From Dryocosmus kuriphilus (lineage: Eukaryota > Arthropoda > Insecta > Hymenoptera > Cynipidae), in contig CM076190.1 in assembly GCA_038277395.1 (NCBI GenBank), positions 232,410,082 to 232,474,081 on the forward strand: 64,000 bases of DNA. The letters are read 5' to 3'. A program made the translations under genes and the position numbers. Positions 57,001 to 64,000 of the stretch are shown piece by piece. Under the pieces are notes generated by a model. The model was not told the origin of the DNA. It saw only the letters and a program-made list of their open reading frames with translations, and searched no databases. Numbering within the stretch: position 1 is the first letter of the stretch; every line of letters starts with the position of its first letter.

Positions 57001-59740
57001 CGTTGGAATGTAGCTGGTGCGTTCTTTAAACCCAAGAGCGTTCTATTATACTCAAAATGACCTTGGCTTGTAAAGAAGGCAGTATATCATTAACATTCCT
57101 CTTTCACGGAAATCTGATTAAATCCTGCTATCATGCCGAATACTGAAAAGAATTTAGAATCTCCAAGTTGGTCCAAAATATCACCCATGTATAACTGGTA
57201 AGTGATGTGCATCTTGTTCTGTACCCTCATTTAATTGCCGTAAGTCTAAAACCATTCTGAGATTGTTTCTTTCTCTGGTACAGACCAACGTGGTGAATTA
57301 AGGGGTGATTGTGATTCATGTATGACTCCTTTCTGTAGAAGTTTATCGGCTTCTTCTAAAGAGAATGCTCGACATTTTTCTGGGAGTTTGTGAGATCTGA
57401 GATTGATAATTTTGCCAGTGTTAGGAATGATGTCATGTTCTGTTAAAGTTGTACACGGTAGAGGTTCTCCTTCCAAAGTAAAGACTTCTTGATACTTGGT
57501 GATAAGTTGTTTGATGTTTTCTTCTTGAAGCTGCTCAATGTGTTGAATTCTTGAATCATTTAGTAGTTCTTGTAGTCTTTCATGGTATTTTAGGGTTTTA
57601 TTCAAGAACTTATCCTCGGCATTGCCCCCTTTGTGTTCAGGTTCATGTCTCGAGAACTAATTTTATTGACTACGTCATATTTAATTCGCTGAGGTAATTT
57701 TTGGCACGTATTTGAATAATTAGTATAAGGTATCAAGACGGTATCATTTTGAATTTCGCAAAGTCCGTCCAAAATGTTTTCATTATTTTCGATCCAAGTG
57801 GCGTGGTCTTCTAATTCCGTGGTGATTTAAAAAATTGTTGCTGTGTGTTTATCAATTAATGCACCGCCATTATGTAAGGGTAGTTTCCGTTTTTCGATAA
57901 TGAGGTATTCTGGTCTTATAGCATACATTTGATATTTTTTGAAAAAAGGCAATCCTATAATTCCGTCTTCCGGTAATGGGAATTCAGTGTCTACAATATG
58001 GAAGAGTTATTTTTTATTCAAATATTTAATATAAACTGCTTCATTTGATATGTGTTTATCATTTCCCATAGCGAATTTTAAAAAAAAATCCAAAACCTTT
58101 ATTATTGTGTCCGAGTGTTTATTTTTTTATTGAACCAATTTTTGCTCCACTGTCGACTAATAATCTGCCGTTTCTTCCATTTCTTCCACCATAGATGGAC
58201 TCGAGTCTTCCGGATAGTGTAGATAATCTGTTGAGTCCTCGCAATTCGTTTGCTGGCTTATTTGGTCCTTAGACATTTCCTGGGCTTCGGTTTAGTCTTG
58301 CTCTCGGTTTCTAATGTCATTCTCACTTGCGGTGGTCGTTTCTGAAATTGGCCGAATTGAAAACCCTGGGGTTTAACTTGTAATTGTGATGCAAGGTGTC
58401 GAACCTTGACACATTTGTGACATGTGATTTTACTCCTATCGACCAGTCGTAATGTTGAACTCACAGCTCCTGCGTTGTATTTGTCTGTCGTCTGGATGTT
58501 GTGGTTCTGAGGGCAAATCTAATAGCTTGTCTAGGTTGTGGTGCCGGTACTCTTGTTGGGTGAGCTTCTTTTAGCCACACTTCTGCTTCTGAAGTCATTT
58601 GCTGAGTTTCGGCTAAAGTAGTTGATTTCAGAAGTATTATATGTAGGCCGATTTATTGTTTAACGTTTAGGAGATAGTGATTGACATTTTCTGCTTTTTC
58701 AATTTTTATGCTTAAGCGTCTATCAATGGGACTCGAATGTTTTCCTTGAATTCTATAGTTTAATTCATTTGCGATTTGTCTAAAACGAAGAGGAAAATTC
58801 TGGTCTGTTTGTGTGATCCCGTGTTTACAGCTTTCCAGTTTAGATTTGAGCGCAAGAGTACCTGTTTGCTTCAAATTTTCTCTTCAAGCAGTGAGCAATT
58901 CTTCATATGAATCGATAGGGATAAATCTGATCGCTTTTTCCTCTAATCCTTTAATTCTTTAAGCCAAGATGAAATCTAATAGGATGTTAGGTTGGCAACA
59001 TCTAAGTCTAGCTCTTTTCACACTTTTAACAAAATACTCAACTCCAATGTTGCCTTTCCATTGAGTGCAGTGATGGTGTCCAGTATTTGTTTCTCTTTAA
59101 GGGTTTCTTCATCGCGTCTTGTCGGCTGGATTGTTTCCATTATTTCTTTTTCTTCCTTTTCCAAAATTTCCTGATTTCTCCTGCGTCTGTTGGCTATGGC
59201 TTCCTGCTCGTCTATGTCCTCTCTTTATCTCTGTTCGCCTTCGTCTTCTGTTAACGTATTGTCGGTTTCCGTTAATACTTCTCCTGAATACCCTAATTCT
59301 TTGCAGAGGTGAGATATTTCTGCTATACGGTTATCGTTTTCCTGTCTGGGGGTACATTGTCCTATAGAAATCGCATCTACTTTTCACATTAATTGTACTA
59401 ATAATTCGTTAATTGATTGTAAGCTTGGGGAGGAAGCGGGGTTTGGAAATTGAGAGCGATACATGTTTGCAGTATGGAAAGGATGGAGAATTTCGTTAAG
59501 TGGATCGTCTCTACTGTTAACTTCAGTGCTGTAATTTATGCTATTACGGTATGTGTTGAACGCCCGTGTGCTTATTTTAATTTGTCGATGTGGTGTATGT
59601 CGCGAAGTTATTTTAATATTTATTTGGTCTTCGTCCTTAATACAGTGAAATGCAGGGCGTCGTCTAAAACAACGCAACTGCTTCCAAAGTAAATTTCTGT
59701 TGATTAAGGAAGATAGAGTTCGCGAGATATGTCTTACCAA
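57001..59740 (-). pseudogene. Gypsy gag-protease-RT remnant
   Basis: Gag: frames at 59740-59384 and 58874-58653 (helical, QTDQNFPLRFRQIANELNY), and a zinc knuckle at about 58425 (CHKCVKVRHLASQL, last Cys lost). Protease: LLVDSGAKIG near 58160, the DSG active-site triad. RT: 57605-57246 includes LPCTTLTEHDI, SQSPLNSPRWSVPEK, then DLRQLNEGTEQDAHHLP (57230), FFSVFGMIAGFNQI (57140) and [11 protein letters not shown] (57010). The catalytic YxDD would lie beyond 57001 and is absent. I describe it as broken and do not attempt a joined product. Confidence 0.75.
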
Positions 59741-60417
59741 AAACCGTGAAGCATTGCTGCACCCAATATGAAACTAACTATGGTTTCATATTTTTGCCTT
59801 CCTCAGACCATATATGAGACGTGTTTTCTTCAGGTTTTGATCTTAACTTTATAAATACTTACGATGACAATTCTTTCGATGCACAGATTGGTATCCGTAG
59901 AACCCCTGGCTGATTATCTGCAACTGGAGTCGATTGCCATCGTGTTGATAACGGTAAGTGCTGCCCGTATATATCACTCTTCCTTATCTTGTTGTATATT
60001 CCGGCGTGACGAGGTGTCGTCTCGCTATCACTGCTACTGTTGCTAGGCTTGGTTTCGCACGTTGGCTCGTTCATCTAGCAGCTACGCAGATGCGTCTTCC
60101 GCCTGATCGGGGGTCTCGTAGGGCCTTCTCGATGTATATTTTGTACCCTTTCTCTTTAATCCTTTAGAACTTTACTTTTAGGCTGTCTACGTAGTATAAG
60201 GCTTACTTAAGTCAGCACTTCATTTCACGGCACGAAGTTACTTTTCCTACTTACGAATTATCCGTCGATTAATCCGCAGTTCCTTTTCAGTGAATTCCGT
60301 AGAATACTCTTTAATATCTCCATGGGGAATTATTTCCTGCGTAATCCAGGTTGGTATTCAAGATAACCCTTTTGATCTCCTGGTGAATCCCGTATGTTCT
60401 AAGGCTTTAAGTGTACC

Positions 60418-60435
60418 CTGGCAGGATCGCCAAAA
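60418..60435 (-). other. Primer-binding-site-like sequence
   Basis: Directly inside the LTR on the minus strand: TTTTGGCGATCCTGCCAG, containing the TGG start expected for pairing with a tRNA CCA end. The tRNA was not identified. Confidence 0.45.
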
Positions 60436-60597
60436 TGTTATGCCGAAAATACTTTTTAATAATATTTTTTGTTATGCGTAAGTCAAATACTTGACTTACG
60501 CATGTTTATTCAGTAAAAGTACAGGAGAGGAACTGGTGAGGCTTGGGCAGAGCCTCTACATATATAGCCCAGTTTGTCTAAGGTAGGGAAGTGGACA
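60436..60597 (-). repeat. Gypsy 5' LTR, short, with internal palindrome
   Basis: Minus strand TGTCCACTTCCC... to ...TTCGGCATAACA, 162 bases, TG..CA ends. Contains TATATATG and AATAAA motifs and a perfect 13-bp palindrome with 4-base loop at 60474-60503 (arm ATGCGTAAGTCAA). No 3' LTR in the window to compare with, so the outer boundary is a best guess. Confidence 0.5.
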
Positions 60598-60639
60598 CTG
60601 GCTTCCTAATGAAGTCGAAATATTTAATTTTTGATATGA

Positions 60640-62780
60640 TAAGTAAATTATTAACCAAAAATATTATAGGTAAATATTCAAAAACAGAATTTATCTTCAA
60701 ACAACATTAATTGTATCAAAACTGAAAGAAAAACCTAGAAAGATAAATTTGCAACAAAATAGTTGAATCTCCGACTCTTGCGCGAAAAATTTAACAGTTG
60801 ATATTTCAGCCAAAGTATCTGAATTTTTAATGAAAAAAGTTAAAGTATCAACAAGAAAATGACGTAATTAAACAAAGGTTACATTTCCAAAAAAGATAGA
60901 ATTTTCAAGTAAGTTTTTCAGCTAGGTTTTTCAACTAATTTAAAGTAACCTTTAACTAAGAAAAGGCCAATTTTGAACAAAATAGTAGATTTTTCAACTA
61001 AAAAAGGTGACTTCTTAGACAGAAAAATTGAAATTGAATTTCTCCAAAAAAATTCTTTCAGCAAAATATAATTGAATTGTGAACCCATAAGAAGTAATTT
61101 TCAAGAAAACGATTGTATATACACCCAAGAAAGATAAATTTTGACAAAAAAAATTAACTTTCAATCAATATACTTGAGTTCTTCATAAAAGAAGAACATT
61201 TAAAAAAGTAAATCAATTTTCAATCAAAAATAGTTATAAAAAGTAAATCAATTTTCAATCAAAAAAAGTTACATTTTCAACAAGAAATGGTAGATATTCA
61301 ATGGAATAGACTAATTTTTAACTGAAAAAGATAAATTTTTAACAAAGTGGTTGAACGTTCAACAAAAAAAAAAACATTTTCGTCCGAAAATTTAACAACT
61401 TAATTGTCAACAAAACGTGATGAACTTTCAAAAAAATATTTAAATTTTCAAAAAAAGAAAATGAATTCCCCAAAGCAAAGACTGGTTGAAAATTCAATTT
61501 GTACATTTTTTGTAGAAAATTACTTTTTTCTTAAAAATGCAACTAAATTGTTAAAGATTCTTATGAATTTTTCACAAGTCATCTAAATGAATATTCCATG
61601 TGGTAAATACTTAGCATAAAGAAACCTTGCAGATTGAGATGAAGTACTTATAGAAAATTCAAATACTTTGGTTGAAACTTAAACCCTTTTGTTGAAAATT
61701 TGTCATACTTGAATGTAAGTTCAATTGTTTTAGTGAAAGTGTCTCTTTTTCGGTTCAAAGTTCAACTATTTTTAGTAGAAAAGAATTTTCATGGCCGACC
61801 TCAATTTCTAACGTTTTTTTTTTTTTTTTGAGAATTCACCTTTTTTCGATGTAGAATCTACTATTCTGTTCAAAATTGGTCTTGTCTTAGTGAAAAATTA
61901 GTTGCAATTTGTTGAAGAACATAGTTGAAAATTTTTTCTTTTATGAAAAATTTTTTGTCGACAAGCTGCAAAGCCAACTTTTTTAAAACACCTTTCCTTT
62001 GATTGATAATAATTGGAATATTTTTGGTTAAAAAATAACATTTTTTGTTTCAATGTAACTATTTTCTTGTTTGTTTTGAGAATTAATAATTTTATATTGA
62101 AAATTCAACTCTTTTGTTAACAATTCGCGTTCTTCCATTACAAATTAAACAACTCCATTAACAGTTTTTTTTTTTTTTGGTCGAAAATTCGACTATTTTA
62201 TAATCAAAATTAATCTTTTTTGTTCAAAACTTAGCTGCCCTATTCATGGCTGAATTTTTATATTCGGTTCAAAATTACTGCTACATTTTTTTTTTTTTTT
62301 TGAGAGTTCATCACTTTCGATTGAAGCTTAAATGATTTTGCTGATAACTTATCACGTTTCGTTGAAAATTAAATGGATACATTTTTGGTCGAAAATGATT
62401 ATTTTTTGTTTGTTTAAAGATTCAACTAATGTGTTAAAAATTTGGCTTTTTCCGTGAAAAATTAAAGTATTCAGTTGAAAATTAAACTTTTCTTGTTGAA
62501 AATAACAATATTTCTTATTGGAAACTCATTTTTTTTAATGTTATTTTTGTATGAAGATTTCAAGTAGGTAAAAAAATTAAAATGTAAAAAAAAGAAATAG
62601 CTAAGTATCAAAGTAAAAACGATTCATTTTGAACCAAAAATGGAACAGCTAAGCTTTATAAAAAGCACTAATTTTAGATAAAAAATATTTGAATTTTCAA
62701 CAAACAAAAATTGACTTTCAAGAAAAATATATAAGTTTTGTACAAAAAAGTCACAGTTTCAAAGAAAGATAACTTCCCTA
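60640..62780. repeat. Long degenerate TTGAAAATTCAAC minisatellite
   Basis: About 2.1 kb of loosely periodic phrases (TTTTCAACTAAAAAAG, AATTTTCAACAAAAAAG in the first half; TTGAAAATTCAACT, TTTTGGTTGAAAA in the second half). The motif is mainly in one orientation up to about 61600 and in the opposite after that, so the whole is roughly symmetrical. Periods vary around 35-45 bases. No gene. Confidence 0.6.
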
Positions 62781-62879
62781 ATATTTCTGAGGCCAAATTT
62801 CTTGTTCTGACAAAGTTTAAAAATTTTTGCATTTTGATATTTCACACTTGCTTTTAAATACATTATTATTTACAAAATT

Positions 62880-63090
62880 TTTGTACAGTGTTTGTTAATC
62901 ACGTTAACTAGAAGTGAATAATGTAAGGTAAATAGGTTGTGTTAGTACTTCTTATTTTTCGGTTATGAAGCAATGGCATGGAAATACATGACATTGGTGG
63001 AGGTGAAGTTGTCTAATTAGAATTTACGAAACACGGTCTCATATTATATCAGTAAAGTTAAAAATACGTTACACAATTGTTTTTGTTGAA
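62880..63090 (+). repeat. Second copy of the 46.9-kb exon-like block
   Basis: Plus strand: GTTAATCACGTTAA..., GAATAATGTAAGGTAAATAG, then CTTCTTATTTTTCGGTTATG, about 30 inserted bases, GGTGAAGTTGTCTAATTAG, and AGTAAAGTTAAAAATACGTT. It matches 47030 down to 46835. The acceptor AG is changed to CG, so this copy is probably the decayed one. Confidence 0.6.
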
Positions 63091-63302
63091 TATACTTTTA
63101 GATTTAGCACAAATATTTCAAACCATTTTAAGATATTTCCAGGAATTACACGGTTTTCTTTAAAAATTTAATGAATGAGTTTCATTGACTTTATAACGAA
63201 AAATTCAGTTCTTTTAGAAAAAGGTGCAGATATCAATAATTTGCGGTTGTGTTAGAGAATCACGAATCCCTTTCTTTGACAATCTAACCACAGAGAAGCA
63301 TA

Positions 63303-64000
63303 GCAACGGTTCATAATGATTCTTGAGTTACTTAGATGGGATTACTCTTTTTTCATTAGACAGTGAAGCGCCTAAGAAACTTATCTTCGACTGACTGACT
63401 TTACTCAAGTTAAAATACATTTATAAAAAGCGTCGACTTCAGTACAAAATGTGGACCTACTTCGAAATACATCGACTTTGAAAAACTTACTGGCTCCACT
63501 GCTGACACTTTCCTTGAATATTGAATATCTCCTTGCGCATATTTAGAGACTGATGCTAACTTGTCAAAATAATGTTTTATACTTAAAACTTCGTCAATAT
63601 CCCTAAGCTCAACGTCTAGAAACTGAAGGTGGGCATTTTAATCGCAAATTGTTCCCTAAAAATTTTCTAAATTAGTTAATTCCATACGTATATATTTTTA
63701 GGTGACGCCAATTGGGATTTGGAGAAATTTATTCCTCAGTCAACGATGGCAACGGTTCATAATGATTCTTGAGTTACTTAGATGGGATTACTCTTTTTTC
63801 ATTAGACAGTGAAGCGCCTAAGAAACTTATCTTCGAGAGACTGACTTTACTCAAGTTAAAATACATTTATAAAAAGCGTCGACTTCAGTACGAAATGAGG
63901 ACCTACTTCGAAATACATCGACTTTGAAAAACTTACTGGCTCCACTGCTGACACTTTCCTTGAATATTGAATATCTCCTTGCGCATATTTAGAGACTGGT
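63303..64000 (+). repeat. 446-bp tandem duplication running off the window
   Basis: Sequence starting GCAACGGTTCATAATGATTC at 63303 recurs at 63749, nearly identical for the roughly 250 bases visible. The second copy is cut by the window end, so copy number is unknown. No protein frame seen. Confidence 0.8.

Larger units (their letters stand above)
57001..60597 (-). mobile_element. Ty3/Gypsy LTR retrotransposon, 5' portion
   Basis: Minus strand in order: LTR (60597-60436), primer-binding-site-like sequence, leader, gag, protease and N-terminal half of RT, cut off at 57001 where a satellite arm abuts. RNase H, integrase and the 3' LTR are missing. The coding part has many stops and shifts, so it is old. 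Confidence 0.75.

Noticed and set aside
57001..60597. Possible endogenous retrovirus
   Set aside because: Only gag, protease and partial RT of a Ty3/Gypsy element are present; no envelope frame is visible.

Overview
The window looks like non-genic, transposon-packed insect chromosome. It is AT-rich, has no operons or long bacterial-type reading frames, carries (AT)n microsatellites and degenerate minisatellites, and every protein I recognise is a eukaryotic transposable-element protein: Merlin, mariner, a DUF4817-type Tc1/mariner relative, MULE, RTE-type LINE, Ty3/Gypsy and a Transib/RAG1-like remnant. The mix would fit a repeat-rich hymenopteran such as a gall wasp or parasitoid, but that is inference. 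I find no intact host gene; one small terminal-exon-like block near 46.9 kb is the best candidate for host sequence.

Layout. 0-3.8 kb: microsatellite, then a foldback repeat built from a 153-bp satellite. 3.8-11.95 kb: an 8.1-kb segment bounded by terminal inverted repeats and a 9-bp target duplication; it holds two direct copies of the satellite body and, between them, a 1.74-kb near-perfect palindrome. 12-20.8 kb: mostly AT-rich sequence with a 1.13-kb TIR element and minisatellites. 20.8-23.5 kb: a Merlin transposon with about 265-bp TIRs, a one-frameshift transposase and unusual GC-rich internal arrays. 25-27.4 kb: GC-rich island with a possible LTR and two hammerhead-ribozyme-like motifs. 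28.3-29.6 kb: mariner, inactivated. 30.8-32 kb: Transib/RAG1-like pseudogene. 32.1-33.1 kb: an unrecognised open frame followed directly by a histone-type 3' stem-loop. 33.5-36.1 kb: a ~308-bp tandem array broken by a second mariner and by a GC-rich insertion. 37.1-38.5 kb: satellite-rich remnant of a DUF4817 transposon. 41-44.7 kb: two adjacent foldback elements. 47.5-52.7 kb: an RTE-type LINE (minus strand) split by an apparently intact MULE that left a clean 9-bp duplication. 54.7-57 kb: a second DUF4817 transposon copy. 57-60.6 kb: 5' part of a Ty3/Gypsy element (LTR, gag, protease, partial RT; minus strand). 60.6-64 kb: degenerate minisatellite and a 446-bp tandem duplication.

The parts relate as layers of insertion rather than as a pathway: MULE into LINE, mariner into satellite, DUF4817 satellite arm abutting Gypsy RT. 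The strongest open leads are the palindrome and the 32-kb frame that both carry histone-type stem-loops, the hammerhead-like RNA motif, the reading-frame-preserving 153-bp satellite, and the intact MULE.
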